64,000 bases of DNA from Psychroserpens sp. SPM9 (GCF_025153525.1 NZ_JANZNR010000004.1:186001-250000), one strand, 5' to 3'; shown: positions 52,825 to 62,956, numbered from the stretch's first letter. Notes: generated by a model not told the origin, from the sequence alone. Made by a program: numbers and translations.

Positions 52825-53007
52825 ATGTTTGAATTTGACCAATATTTAGGATTTTTAGCATTTTTAACCATTTTGACCATCGGATTTTGGTTAATGATTT
52901 TTTTATTGACGTTCGTGATTCCTTACTGGATTGGTGGTTCACTTATTGAACGTTTAAAAGAAATCAAAGAAGAGAAGAAAGCTAAGCGAGAAGCATCAAC
53001 TCACTAA
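52825..53007 (+). CDS. Small membrane protein (60 aa)
   Basis: This is a 60-residue protein with one long hydrophobic stretch (about residues 9-36, perhaps two helices) and a basic tail rich in Lys/Glu (RLKEIKEEKKAKRE). The start ATG 52825 is preferred over a TTG 57 bases upstream, which would lie inside the promoter. A hairpin terminator follows. No family is recognised. Confidence 0.75.
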   Translation: MFEFDQYLGFLAFLTILTIGFWLMIFLLTFVIPYWIGGSLIERLKEIKEEKKAKREASTH

Positions 53008-53029
53008 ACTGAGTATATTATATATAAAA

Positions 53030-53058
53030 AAAAGGAAACCAATTTGGTTTCCTTTTTT
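53030..53058. terminator. Intrinsic terminator
   Basis: AAAGGAAACCA / TGGTTTCCTTT with an ATT loop, flanked by A and T tracts, ends the small membrane-protein gene and may also serve the convergent receptor gene. Confidence 0.85.
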
Positions 53059-53146
53059 TTTGTGTCATATTGAAACAAATTCAATATTATATCTTAGAAT
53101 TTGAGTAAATGTATTGTTGTTGAGATTTCGACTATACATTTAAGGA

Positions 53147-55573
53147 TTAACCTTCAAAATCGAAGTCATCTCCACCACCAGAGTCTCCATTATTATTTCG
53201 TTGTTGACGTTTTTGCTGATTAAAACGATAGGTAAATGTCACATTAAAACTACGTTGTCTCCATTGAAACTCACTTTCGTTAACAAAGGTATCTGTAGTT
53301 GCAGTAGACTGGCGTTTTCTTGAATTAAATAAATCGCTAACATTAACTGCTATTGACGCTTGCTCTTTGAATAGATCTTTACTGAAGGCTAAATCTGTTG
53401 AGAAAATCCCTTTGTTTTTATTCTGAGCATCTTCACTTGGTCCACGGTAAAAAATACGTGTCTGCCAATCGATTTTTCCTGGTAAAGTATATTTGTTATT
53501 AATTCGGGCAAACCAGCTGAAGTTTTCTGCACCAAAATCGGTGCCTTCATAAATACCTTCAGTGATCGACTTAAATAAGTTTAAGTTAGCATTAACATTC
53601 CACTTATTGCTAGGTCTATAGGTTAATGTGAATTCGAATCCATAACGATCATTAGTCGCTAAATTAATTGGTGTACGTTGAATAATTGGTACTTCAGTGC
53701 CTCCAACAATGGTTGTTTCTCCAGTATCTAAAGACACAAATGTAAAGACATCTGTTGCACGTTGGTAATAGATAGACGAGTTAAGTGTCATTTTTCCGAA
53801 GCGATTTAAATACCCTAAATCAAAGGTGTTTGAGTAACTTGGATCGATGTCAGGATTTCCCTGAAAGATGTTTGTCGCACTACTTCTTGATGGAAACGGA
53901 TTGATGAATCGAGAACGCGGACGTCTAATACGTCGGTTATAACCTAAAGTTAAACTTTGTTTTTCGGTAATCTCATAACCTAAATTAACAGTAGGGAAGA
54001 GGCCTGTATAATTTTTACGTTGGAAATCGTTACTGGTAATCTGATTGATAGTCACACGCGATTGTTCCATACGTAAACCTAGTAAGTAAGAGAATTTATC
54101 TTTGATTTTACTACCAAATTGGGTATAAAGCGCATTGACGTATTGACGAAAAACTAAATTGTTACTTACGTTTTCATCCAATACAAAGGTGCCATCCTCA
54201 TTAAATTCTAAGGTGTAATCGGTATCGGTTTCTTCAAAGTTTCCACGGTAACCAAATTCGAAATTACTTTTTTCACCAATAGGTCTTGTATAGTCTAATT
54301 GTAACAATACTTCGTCTTGATGTTCTACAGTTCTAACGCGTTCTGCAGCATCACCATCCTGAGCGATAATCGATTTTTCCTCTTCGGCATTGTCTTCAAA
54401 CTGAAAATCGATAGTTAAACGGTGTTGGCTGTCGCCATTAAATTGTTTATCGTAGTTAATCGCATATTGTCTTGTGACATCCGTTTCATCTTCAGGATCT
54501 AAACGTATAGATTCATTGATAAGGTTTCTATTGCTATCAAGCTCTCTAATAATATTTGTAGCATCGTTATTTTCGTCACTATCACGATACACGAATGACG
54601 TTGTAACCGAGGTTGTTTCGTTAATATACCATTCTACACCAAGGTTGGTATTAAAGCCCTGACTTTTTCTGTCAAACTCTCTAAATTCATCAAAGAAAGT
54701 ACTTGGGTCATCACCATTAAAATATTCGGTTTGTGTTGTGGCGTTTCCTGGAGATTCCCGGTAGCGGTATCCAGAAGTATTAAAGAAGTTGAAGTCACCT
54801 GTTCTATAGTTGACATTTCCTGAAACACCTGCTTGTGTCGGATCTCCGGCATTAAGTGTAACGGCACCGTTGAGTCCTTGTAATTTGCTTCGTCTAAGGA
54901 TGATATTTAAAATACCAGCGGTTCCTTCAGCATCATAACGCGCAGAAGGTGAGGTGATAACTTCAACACGTTCAATTGATTCGGCTGGTAATTGTCTTAA
55001 AGCATCCGTAGAATTTAAGCCAACTAATCCTGAAGGCTTACCATTAATAAGAATGGTCACATTTTCATTTCCACGAAGGGCTACGGTTCCTTCAACATCA
55101 ACAGAAACAGAAGGAACATTATCTAGAACATCACTAACGGTTCCGCCTCTTACAGTAAGGTCACGACCTACATTGTAGATTTTTTTATCGAGTTTGATTT
55201 CTACTGTGGTTTTTTCAGCAATAACTTCCACAGCATCGAGCGCCTCTAAGTTAAGTTCTAGTGAAACCGTTCCTAGATTAATATCTTTGGTAAGTGTTTT
55301 ATTATTGTAGTTTTTGGTTTTGTAGGATAAATATTCAACTGAAACATTGTAAGTGCCTGAGGGAACCGAAATTTCAAAAATACCTTTTTCATTAGTAATT
55401 CCGCCAGTTATCACTTTATTTTCCTTAATACTGAAAAATGAAATTGTGGCATATTCTAAGGGGATTTTGTCTTCAGAGTCAATGACTGTACCAGATACAG
55501 TGATGTCTTGTTGAGCAATACCCAAGGCAGATATTAAAAATGTAAGAATAAGTAAATGAAATTTTAGTTTCAT
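53147..55573 (-). CDS. TonB-type outer-membrane beta-barrel receptor
   Basis: This outer-membrane protein of about 808 residues starts at ATG 55573 (MKLKFHLLIL) with a signal peptide ending near GIAQ. It has a carboxypeptidase-regulatory-like domain (~20-100), a plug (~125-215) with ALRGNENVTILINGKPSG and ITSPSARYDAEGTAGILNI, and a ~570-residue OMP_b-brl_3-type barrel with GYNRRIRRPR and the terminal FTYRFNQQ region. The C-terminus is a Gly/Asp/Asn-rich, hydrophilic tail rather than the usual terminal Phe. The ligand is unknown. A lysine-rich exported protein is encoded just upstream. Confidence 0.92.
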   Translation of the reverse strand: MKLKFHLLILTFLISALGIAQQDITVSGTVIDSEDKIPLEYATISFFSIKENKVITGGITNEKGIFEISVPSGTYNVSVEYLSYKTKNYNNKTLTKDINLGTVSLELNLEALDAVEVIAEKTTVEIKLDKKIYNVGRDLTVRGGTVSDVLDNVPSVSVDVEGTVALRGNENVTILINGKPSGLVGLNSTDALRQLPAESIERVEVITSPSARYDAEGTAGILNIILRRSKLQGLNGAVTLNAGDPTQAGVSGNVNYRTGDFNFFNTSGYRYRESPGNATTQTEYFNGDDPSTFFDEFREFDRKSQGFNTNLGVEWYINETTSVTTSFVYRDSDENNDATNIIRELDSNRNLINESIRLDPEDETDVTRQYAINYDKQFNGDSQHRLTIDFQFEDNAEEEKSIIAQDGDAAERVRTVEHQDEVLLQLDYTRPIGEKSNFEFGYRGNFEETDTDYTLEFNEDGTFVLDENVSNNLVFRQYVNALYTQFGSKIKDKFSYLLGLRMEQSRVTINQITSNDFQRKNYTGLFPTVNLGYEITEKQSLTLGYNRRIRRPRSRFINPFPSRSSATNIFQGNPDIDPSYSNTFDLGYLNRFGKMTLNSSIYYQRATDVFTFVSLDTGETTIVGGTEVPIIQRTPINLATNDRYGFEFTLTYRPSNKWNVNANLNLFKSITEGIYEGTDFGAENFSWFARINNKYTLPGKIDWQTRIFYRGPSEDAQNKNKGIFSTDLAFSKDLFKEQASIAVNVSDLFNSRKRQSTATTDTFVNESEFQWRQRSFNVTFTYRFNQQKRQQRNNNGDSGGGDDFDFEG

Positions 55574-55695
55574 GATGATGGTGTTAACTTTAAAAACCAC
55601 AAAAATAAAATGTCTTAGTCTTAAAATTGGTTAATCTTATGTTAAACAAAATGTGGTGACTATTAAAGTTTAGAGTTTATACCATCATTAGGAGA

Positions 55696-56139
55696 TTAGT
55701 TCTCTTTCTTTTTACGTTTCTTTTTTTTCTTTTTAGCTTCTTTCTGATCCCATTTTCCTTTGACAGCATCCATGATTTTACTCATAATATCTTCGGAAAC
55801 GATTTGTTCTACATCTTTAAAATGGCGCTTATCAAATTTCTCGATGTATTCTTTGCGTTCAAAAGTATTTAGACCAAGCATATTGATTTTTTTTATTTCT
55901 TCAAAATATGAATCCATGGATTGCGTAATAATTTCCTTTTGAAAATCATCAACTTTTAAGGTAGCTACAAACCCCGAAATGTATTCTTTTTTTGCTTTTT
56001 CTGCTTTTTCCTCGTATTTCTCTTTTTCCTTTTCCTGATTTACATTTTGAGGAACTTGGCGTCTCTGATTTCTTATTTGTGCGTTAGACAAACTCGTAAA
56101 CAGACTCAGAATAAAAAGGGATAAGAATAGTTTCTTCAT
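55696..56139 (-). CDS. Exported lysine-rich protein
   Basis: This product is about 147 residues with a signal peptide (MKKLFLSLFILSLF, cleavage near SNA-Q), a charged helical body and a strongly basic C-terminus that is nearly all Lys/Arg. The start ATG 56139 puts the signal peptide at the N-terminus; an in-frame upstream start would overlap arsC and bury it. It is the third gene of the prfB-arsC unit (1-base gap to arsC). The body resembles the helical LTXXQ/Spy-like class loosely. No function can be assigned. Confidence 0.7.
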   Translation of the reverse strand: MKKLFLSLFILSLFTSLSNAQIRNQRRQVPQNVNQEKEKEKYEEKAEKAKKEYISGFVATLKVDDFQKEIITQSMDSYFEEIKKINMLGLNTFERKEYIEKFDKRHFKDVEQIVSEDIMSKIMDAVKGKWDQKEAKKKKKKRKKKEN

Positions 56140-56140
56140 T

Positions 56141-56482
56141 TCAAATAATAGTTTTAATGTTAACTGGAGGTCTACCAATAACTGCTTGTTTGCCATTAAC
56201 GACAATTGGGCGTTCTATAAGTTTTGGATGCTTTACCATCGCTTTAATAATGGCCTCATCTGAAAGTGTTTTAGTTTTGTATTCAGATTTCCAGATAGCT
56301 TCACCTTTTCGAACCAAATCAATAGGTTTTATACCTAATAATGATAGGATTTTTTTTAGTTGTGCTTCGGAAATTGGTTCGTCCATATATTTAATGACCT
56401 CAAAATCTTTGCCAGACTCTTCTAATATTGAAAATCCTTCTCTGGATTTGCTACATCTTGGATTGTGATAAATTGTAATCAT
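56141..56482 (-). CDS. Arsenate reductase family protein (ArsC/YfgD-like)
   Basis: This is a 113-residue thioredoxin-fold protein of the ArsC/Spx family. The active Cys lies in YHNPRCSKSREG and the conserved RPI-V segment (ERPIVVNGKQAVIGRPP) near the C-terminus supports it. Family members reduce arsenate with glutaredoxin or are uncharacterised (YfgD). There is no ars operon nearby, so a housekeeping role is as likely as resistance. It lies between prfB (10-base gap) and the lysine-rich gene (1-base gap), suggesting an operon. Confidence 0.88.
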   Translation of the reverse strand: MITIYHNPRCSKSREGFSILEESGKDFEVIKYMDEPISEAQLKKILSLLGIKPIDLVRKGEAIWKSEYKTKTLSDEAIIKAMVKHPKLIERPIVVNGKQAVIGRPPVNIKTII

Positions 56483-56492
56483 AGTTTAACTG

Positions 56493-57603
56493 TTATAATT
56501 GGTTAGATTGATCTTCTTTTTGTCCCATCATCATTAAATACGATTTTAAGAAGGGTTCTAGATCACCATCCATAACCGCATCCACGTTACCTGTTTCGTG
56601 AGCGGTACGAACATCTTTTACTAATTTATAAGGATGCATCACATAATTACGAATCTGGCTGCCCCATTCTATTTTCATTTTACCAGCTTCAATGTCTTCA
56701 CGTTGCGCCATTTGTTTTTGCAACTCAATTTCATAAAGTTGAGATTTCAACATTTGCATGGCACGTGTTCTATTGTCGTGTTGTGAACGTGTTTCAGAAC
56801 ATGAAATTTGAATTCCAGAAGGTTTATGAGTTAACTGCACCTTGGTTTCTACTTTATTCACATTTTGACCTCCAGCACCACTTGAACGCGCTGTGGTGAT
56901 TTCTATGTCTGCCGGATTAATATCAATTTCTATGGTATCATCAACTAAAGGATACACATAAACCGAAGCAAAACTTGTGTGGCGTTTGGCATTACTGTCA
57001 AAAGGCGAGATTCTTACCAGACGATGCACGCCATTTTCACCTTTAAGCCAGCCAAAGGCATAATCACCTTCAATTTCTAAGGTAACTGTTTTAATCCCTG
57101 CCACATCGCCTTCCTGAAAGTTGAGCTCTTTGACCTTAAAACCATTTTTTTCAGCATACATCAAATACATGCGCATTAACATGCTTGCCCAGTCACAAGA
57201 TTCTGTACCTCCAGCACCAGCAGTAATTTGCAATACAGCACTTAATGCGTCACCTTCTTCAGATAACATGTTCTTAAATTCTAGTTTTTCTATACGATGT
57301 AAGGCTTTATCATATCGATCTTTAACATTATCTGCAGTAGCTTCGTCTTCCTTGAAAAATTCGTAAATCACCTCAAGGTCTTCAATTAAGGTTTTGGCTG
57401 TATTGTAATCTTGAATCCAGCTTTTTTTCTCGCGAAGGGATTTCATGACAATTTCGGCTTGTTTGGAATCGTTCCAAAAATCTGGGTCGAATGTTTGTTC
57501 TTCTTCGTTAGAAATTTCGATTAGTTTGGCATCTATGTCAAAGATAGTGCCTTAGTTTATCAAGGCGTGTATTAAGATCTTTAATTTGATCTGATGTAAT
57601 CAT
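56493..57603 (-). CDS. prfB: Peptide chain release factor 2, programmed +1 frameshift
   Basis: This encodes RF2 in two frames. A 21-codon leader from ATG 57603 ends at the in-frame TGA (57540-57538) in the context CTT TGA C; after a +1 shift translation resumes at GAC 57539 for 348 more residues, giving 369 aa. An AGG triplet (57552-57550) before TAT CTT serves as the internal Shine-Dalgarno-like stimulator. The codon-recognition motif is SPF in RISPFDS and the catalytic GGQ lies in [14 protein letters not shown]2 ends translation at UGA and UAA, and the shift autoregulates its level. It heads the prfB-arsC unit. Confidence 0.96.
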
Positions 57604-57677
57604 ATGTGAATATTTTCAGCGAAATTAAGATATAATTGTCGTTAGACAAAACAAAAACTGGGCTTGTTTGACTAAGT

Positions 57678-58334
57678 TTAAATCATTACGAGTTTAGTAA
57701 TGTCTGTATGAATAGGTGTATAGGTGACTTGTCTTTTGAAAAAGAACCAAGATTCATGTCTTAATATATAGGGTCTAAAACCAGCTTTATACAAACCTTT
57801 AATACTGGCGCTATTCATTTCATCAACAAAGGTGATGTAACGCTTAATAGTTTTATTTTCTTCTAAATTGATAATGTTTAGAATTGATTTTGCCATGATG
57901 CTTTGACCTCTGTAATCAGGATGTGTAAAACCGCCTTCTAATAGAGCTTCATGAGGTTCTAGTTTCGGAAACAGTATGCCGAAGTAAGCCTTTATACGAT
58001 GATTTTGATCGTGTTTAAAAACCCATTGTCTGAATACTTGTTTTTTTGTTTTAGTTACAGCTATGTAGCATGTAGGGATGTATTCTTCTACAAGTCTTAA
58101 ATGCCTTGTTTTCTCCTGAAGACTATTTAAATCTGTTGCCTCAAAATGTCTAATATCTAAGTCGTTTGCAGCGAGGTTGTTATTAGGCGAAAAGGCTGTA
58201 TAATAGTCTAAGCCAAAAGACGTTGTATTTGATAAAAACCGTGTATTTATACCAGAGGTGATTCGGGTATAATCACCTGCAATTATATGCTTGTAAGCAA
58301 TATATATTCTATGTTTTAAGGCTTTTAGAATAAC
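57678..58334 (-). pseudogene. GNAT-like acetyltransferase, copy 1, lacking a start codon
   Basis: An open frame of 218 codons runs to an in-frame TAA directly upstream with no ATG, GTG or TTG before the internal Met about 146 codons in. The translation matches the downstream-coded copy 2 along its whole length: ALKHR-YIAY-H, LDIRHFEATDLNSLQEK, RLVEEYIPTCYIAV, the acetyl-CoA loop GGFTHPDYRGQSIMAKS and ITFVDEMNSASIKGLYKAGF. The first ~6 residues of copy 2 (MISKHF) have no counterpart, being replaced by T-rich sequence with a stop. A non-standard ATT start is an alternative, but a decayed 5' end is likelier. Confidence 0.7.
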
Positions 58335-58388
58335 TTAAAAAAATAAATTGTCTTAAAGCAATATAGAGAAAATATAATAAGTTGCTTA

Positions 58389-59071
58389 TTAGGCCACAGA
58401 AATGAGCTTAAAATAGTCTTGTTTTACTTCCGAAGAAATAGGTGTAAATGTCACTTTTCTATTAAAGAGGAACCACTTTTCATTTCGTATAGCATAAGGC
58501 CGAAATCCCGCCTTATTAAGTCCTTTTAAACTCGCTATATTTTTAATATCTACAAAAGTGATAAAACGTTTGGTGTTTTTATAAGCGTCAAATTCATAAT
58601 ATTTAGTATCGACTTAGCCATGATGCTTTGACCTCTGTGATTTGGATGCGTAAATCCACCTTCTAATAATGCTTCATTATTATCTAACTTTGGAAATATT
58701 GGTCCGAAATAGTTTTGAATACGTTCATTTTCAGTAGATTTAAAAACCCATTGTCTAAAAACCGGAACGTGATTTTTAGTTTCAGCAATATAACAGGTTG
58801 GTATATCTTCTTCAACAAGTCTAATATGTCTCATGTTTTCTTTGAGTGCATTAATATCCTCGAGATTAAAATGTCTTATCCTCAGGCTGTTTTCTGCTAG
58901 TTGATTTGCTGTTAAAGTGTCAGGAAACAACTCTAGTCCGTAAGAAGTCTCATTAGAATAAATATGAGCAACGAACCCTTTTATGATACTATTAAAGTCT
59001 CCAGATTTTAAATGTTGATAAGCGATGTAGGCTCTGTGCTTTAAAGCGTTTAAGAAGTGCTTAGAAATCAT
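58389..59071 (-). pseudogene. GNAT-like acetyltransferase, copy 2, frameshifted near the C-terminus
   Basis: This copy starts at ATG 59071 and is intact for about 158 residues through EGGFTHPNHRGQSIMAKSI, then runs into a short off-frame tail and stops at 58550. In the other frame, from about 58595 to TAA 58389, the missing C-terminus is found: EFDAYKNTKRFITFVD, LKGLNKAGFRPY, RKVTFTPISSEVK. It aligns with copy 1. A single-base deletion in the ATTATGAA stretch (58588-58600) explains it. Unless it is a sequencing error, it gives a truncated protein lacking the end of the GNAT fold. Confidence 0.75.
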
Positions 59072-59191
59072 TGTATGCGAGGCTGCAATAGAATTGCATT
59101 GGGTTTATATTGATTTAGACCCATATATTTTTATGAGGTCACAATTAGGATTTCACCTAAATTATGTAGCTTTATAGCTTATTCGATAACT

Positions 59192-61600
59192 ATGAAAAAA
59201 AATATCCTTCAAACGGTTGTATTTTTATATGTAACCGTTTCATTCTCTCAAGGTTTAAGTAAAAAAGTATTGAAGAGTTATAATGGTTTTTTTGATTTCC
59301 ATTATGAAGAAGCTTCCGATAAAATATACTTAGAGGTCAAGGATTTAAATAAAGCGTTTCTATATGTAAATTCTCTTGCTACTGGAGTGGGTTCTAACGA
59401 TATTGGTTTGGATAGAGGTCAATTAGGACAAGAACGACTGGTCGCTTTTGAAAAAGCAGGCAACAAACTTTTATTAGTGCAGCCTAATCTAGATTATAGG
59501 GCAATTACTGATAACGAATTAGAGAAGAAAAGCATCGAACAGGCTTTTGCTAAATCTGTGTTGTTCGGATTTAAAATTGTAGAAAAAAAAGACGAATCTT
59601 ATATCATTGATCTGACACCTTTTTTAATGTTAGATGCTCACGGTGTAGCCAACCGATTAAAATCTGAAGGAACTTATAAAATTGATGCTAGCAAAAGTGC
59701 TTTGTCTTTAAACCGAACTAAAGCATTTCCAAAAAATGTAGAATTTGAAGCCTTACTTACTTTTAAAGGACAGGCAAAAGGAAGACAGATTAGAAGCGTA
59801 ACACCAACATCATCTTTGGTGAGTGTGATACAGCATCATAGTTTTATTGAATTACCTGACGATGGCTATAAAAAACGAGAGTTTGATGTGCGAAGTGGAG
59901 CAATTTCTATGTCCTATTTAGATTATGCAACACCAATTCAAGAGCCAATACGTAAGCGGTATATTATTCGTCATCGTTTAGAAAAGAAAGATCCAACTGC
60001 AGCACTTAGCGAAGCAAAAGCGCCTATAGTCTATTATTTAGATCCAGGTACACCAGAACCTGTGCGTTCTGCGCTTTTAGAAGGTGCACGCTGGTGGAAT
60101 CAAGCTTATGAAGCTATTGGCTTTAAAGATGCGTTTCAGGTTAAAATGTTACCCGATGATGCCGATCCTATGGATTGCAGGTATAATGTGATTCAGTGGG
60201 TACATCGATCCACACGAGGCTGGAGTTATGGCGGCAGTGTCGTCGATCCTAGAACTGGCGAAATCATTAAAGGACATGTGAGTCTGGGAAGTTTAAGAAT
60301 CCGTCAGGATTTCATGATTGCACAAGCGTTGATGAATCAACCTTTTGCAGAACGTGACGATAATCATCAACAAATGTTAGAAATGGCCTTAGCTAGAATT
60401 CGTCAATTAAGTGCCCATGAAGTCGGACATACGATAGGATTTGCACATAATTTTGCGGCCAGTACAAATCACAGAGCTTCGGTCATGGATTACCCACACC
60501 CATCTATTAAAATGACCAATGGAGACATTGACTTTAGTGATGCTTATGCCGTAGGTATTGGTGACTGGGATAAAGTGACTGTCGCTTATAGTTATTCAGA
60601 ATTTGAGGATAACACCAACGAAAAAGACGCCTTAAATGCTATTTTAAAAGCTGCTACCTTTGCTGGACACAGATTTATAAGTGACAGTGATGCAAGAGCT
60701 CAGGGAGGTGCACATGCATTGGCACATCTTTGGGATAACGGTCAGTCGGCTTCCGAAGAATTAGAAAATGTTTTGGCTATTAGAGATAAAGCGATTTCTA
60801 ATTTTTCCAAAGATAATATTCGTAAAGATGAACCGTATTCTGTATTGGAAGATGTATTTGTTCCGCTATATTTTTTTCATCGCTATCAAACCGAAGCAGC
60901 GACAAAGTTAGTTGGTGGTTTAGATTATAATTATGCTGTAAAAGGTGATGGTCAGGACATTGTAAAGACAATTGATGGCCATACGCAACGCAAAGCGTTA
61001 ACAATGATTTTAAATACTATTTCAGCAGAAACTTTAGCGATTCCTAAAGACAAGTTAGCCCTTTTTCCACCAAGAGCTTATGGATACTGGAGAGGTAGAG
61101 AATCGTTTTCAAGTAAAACAGGTGTTGCCTTTGATCCTCTGAGTGCAGCGTCAACAGCGAGTGATATGACTTTAAAATTATTATTACATCCGCAACGCGC
61201 TAACCGAATGATTCAGCAGAAAAGTTTAGATTCTAATCAATTAAGTTTTGATGAGTTGTTAAAGGAACTTTTAGATAGGTCCTTCGGAAAGCAATATAAA
61301 GATACTTATAAGGATGAAATTCAGCAATTAATTAATGAACGTGTTTTACTACATTTAATGAACTTAGCTGTAAATGATCAATCTTTTTTTCAAGTTAAGG
61401 CTAAGGTTAATGTAGCCATCAATTCGCTCATTAGAGATTACCTTTCCGATAAAAAAAATCCGTCCCCATATGCGGCTGCATATAGCCAAATGATTCAACA
61501 ATTTAGAGAACATCCTGAACAATTTAAATTAGAAAACGCTCCAAAAATACCAGATGGTTCTCCAATAGGAAGCGATTACTGTAATTATACACAATATTAA
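59192..61600 (+). CDS. Zinc-dependent metalloprotease (metzincin, DUF5117/DUF4953-like)
   Basis: This 802-residue exported metzincin has a signal peptide ending around SFSQ. It carries an N-terminal DUF5117-like region, then a catalytic domain with HEVGHTIGFAH (His409, Glu410, His413, His419) and a Met-turn ASVMDYPHP (Met432). The C-terminal part resembles DUF4953. Such enzymes are common in Bacteroidota, and their substrates are unknown. It is followed after 1 base by threonine aldolase, suggesting co-transcription, though functionally unrelated. Confidence 0.92.
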   Translation: MKKNILQTVVFLYVTVSFSQGLSKKVLKSYNGFFDFHYEEASDKIYLEVKDLNKAFLYVNSLATGVGSNDIGLDRGQLGQERLVAFEKAGNKLLLVQPNLDYRAITDNELEKKSIEQAFAKSVLFGFKIVEKKDESYIIDLTPFLMLDAHGVANRLKSEGTYKIDASKSALSLNRTKAFPKNVEFEALLTFKGQAKGRQIRSVTPTSSLVSVIQHHSFIELPDDGYKKREFDVRSGAISMSYLDYATPIQEPIRKRYIIRHRLEKKDPTAALSEAKAPIVYYLDPGTPEPVRSALLEGARWWNQAYEAIGFKDAFQVKMLPDDADPMDCRYNVIQWVHRSTRGWSYGGSVVDPRTGEIIKGHVSLGSLRIRQDFMIAQALMNQPFAERDDNHQQMLEMALARIRQLSAHEVGHTIGFAHNFAASTNHRASVMDYPHPSIKMTNGDIDFSDAYAVGIGDWDKVTVAYSYSEFEDNTNEKDALNAILKAATFAGHRFISDSDARAQGGAHALAHLWDNGQSASEELENVLAIRDKAISNFSKDNIRKDEPYSVLEDVFVPLYFFHRYQTEAATKLVGGLDYNYAVKGDGQDIVKTIDGHTQRKALTMILNTISAETLAIPKDKLALFPPRAYGYWRGRESFSSKTGVAFDPLSAASTASDMTLKLLLHPQRANRMIQQKSLDSNQLSFDELLKELLDRSFGKQYKDTYKDEIQQLINERVLLHLMNLAVNDQSFFQVKAKVNVAINSLIRDYLSDKKNPSPYAAAYSQMIQQFREHPEQFKLENAPKIPDGSPIGSDYCNYTQY

Positions 61601-61601
61601 A

Positions 61602-62621
61602 ATGATAATAGATTTAAGAAGCGATACGGTTACTAAACCAACTAAAGCCATGTTAGATATGATGATGTCTGCCCAAGTTGGCGATGATGTCTATAAGGAA
61701 GATCCTTCGGTTAATGCTTTAGAAAGCCGTTTAGCCGATATGTTTGGTAAGGATCAAGCCTTGTTTTTTCCTTCCGGAAGTATGGCAAATCAAGCAGCGC
61801 TGAAGTTGCATACAAATCCGGGTGAGCAGGTCATATGCGATAAATTTGCCCATATTTATAATTATGAAGGTGGAGGCGCCTCTTTTAATAGCGGTATTTC
61901 TTGTAAATTAATAGATGGTCATCGTGGGATGTTTACAGCAGCTCAGGTTACCGAATCTATAAATCCTCCAGACTTTTATCACAGTCCGCTAACTCGCTTA
62001 GTCGCCATAGAAAACACGACCAATAAAGGTGGTGGTGCTTGTTGGGATTTTGAAGCGTTGAAATCTATTAGAAACGTTTGTGACACCCATGATTTAGGCT
62101 ATCATCTGGATGGCGCGCGATTATGGAATGCTTTGGCTAATACGAAAGAAACGGCAAAGGATTACGGACAATTATTTGATACCATATCAGTGTGTTTTAG
62201 TAAAGGGCTAGGATGTCCAATTGGTTCGGTGTTGATAGGTGACAAAGACCTTATGAAAGGTGCGATTCGCGTACGAAAAATATTAGGAGGAGGTATGCGA
62301 CAAGCGGGTTATTTGGCAGCAGCAGGATTATATGCCTTAGATCACCATTTAGAGCGATTAACCGAAGATCATAATAAGGCTAAAGACATTGGAAAGGTTT
62401 TAGAAAGCTTATCAATCATTAAAAAGGTAGAGCCAATTGAAACTAATATTGTGATTTTCGAGCTGGAATCTCACGTTGATGAAGCCGAGTTTTTAAAACA
62501 GCTATCAGATAAAAACATTTATATCATTGGTATGGGGAGTAATAAGCTACGTATGGTCACGCATTTAGATTATACAAATGACATGCACAACAAACTTTTA
62601 GAAGTCTTAAACGATTTCTAA
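61602..62621 (+). CDS. ltaE: Low-specificity L-threonine aldolase
   Basis: This PLP-dependent aldolase (339 aa, full length) cleaves threonine or allo-threonine to glycine and acetaldehyde. Visible are the N-terminal DLRSDTVTKPT, SGSMANQAALK for PLP phosphate, HLDGARLWNA and the PLP-lysine motif FSKGLGCPIGSVL. The ATG lies 1 base after the protease stop. The stop lies 11 bases before the convergent ybaB gene. Confidence 0.95.
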   Translation: MIIDLRSDTVTKPTKAMLDMMMSAQVGDDVYKEDPSVNALESRLADMFGKDQALFFPSGSMANQAALKLHTNPGEQVICDKFAHIYNYEGGGASFNSGISCKLIDGHRGMFTAAQVTESINPPDFYHSPLTRLVAIENTTNKGGGACWDFEALKSIRNVCDTHDLGYHLDGARLWNALANTKETAKDYGQLFDTISVCFSKGLGCPIGSVLIGDKDLMKGAIRVRKILGGGMRQAGYLAAAGLYALDHHLERLTEDHNKAKDIGKVLESLSIIKKVEPIETNIVIFELESHVDEAEFLKQLSDKNIYIIGMGSNKLRMVTHLDYTNDMHNKLLEVLNDF

Positions 62622-62632
62622 GCCTCTAGATT

Positions 62633-62956
62633 TTACTTAAACAAATCCATACCAGGAATATTTGGCATTCCGGCTTTTGCAACTGCAGCAACTTCAGTTT
62701 CATGAACCGTTGTGGCGCGTTCGATGGCTTTATTGAGTGTCAAGATTAAATAATCTTCAAGCATCTCTTTGTCTTGGAGTAACTCGTCATCAATAGCGAT
62801 AGATTTAATTGTACGGTTGGCAGTGATTGTAACTTTTAGCTTGTCATCACTACTGGTTTCATCAATTAAAACACTGTGTAAGCGCTCTTTAGTTTCTTCA
62901 ACTTTTTTCTGGGTTTCTTTTAGCTTGCCCATCATTCCCATCATATCTCCAAACAT
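62633..62956 (-). CDS. YbaB/EbfC-family nucleoid-associated protein
   Basis: This is a 107-residue DNA-binding protein of the YbaB/EbfC family. The start is taken at ATG 62956 ([14 protein letters not shown]), which matches the family's N-terminus; an in-frame start 30 bases upstream is less likely. The helix [17 protein letters not shown] and a beta region [19 protein letters not shown] are typical. Members form tweezer-like dimers on DNA. It is a single-gene unit, convergent with ltaE and divergent from the oligopeptidase. Confidence 0.92.
   Translation of the reverse strand: MFGDMMGMMGKLKETQKKVEETKERLHSVLIDETSSDDKLKVTITANRTIKSIAIDDELLQDKEMLEDYLILTLNKAIERATTVHETEVAAVAKAGMPNIPGMDLFK

Noticed and set aside
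57678-57896. Independent 72-residue gene
   Set aside because: It is the C-terminal end of a longer open frame (to 58334) that aligns with the neighbouring GNAT copy; the Met is internal.
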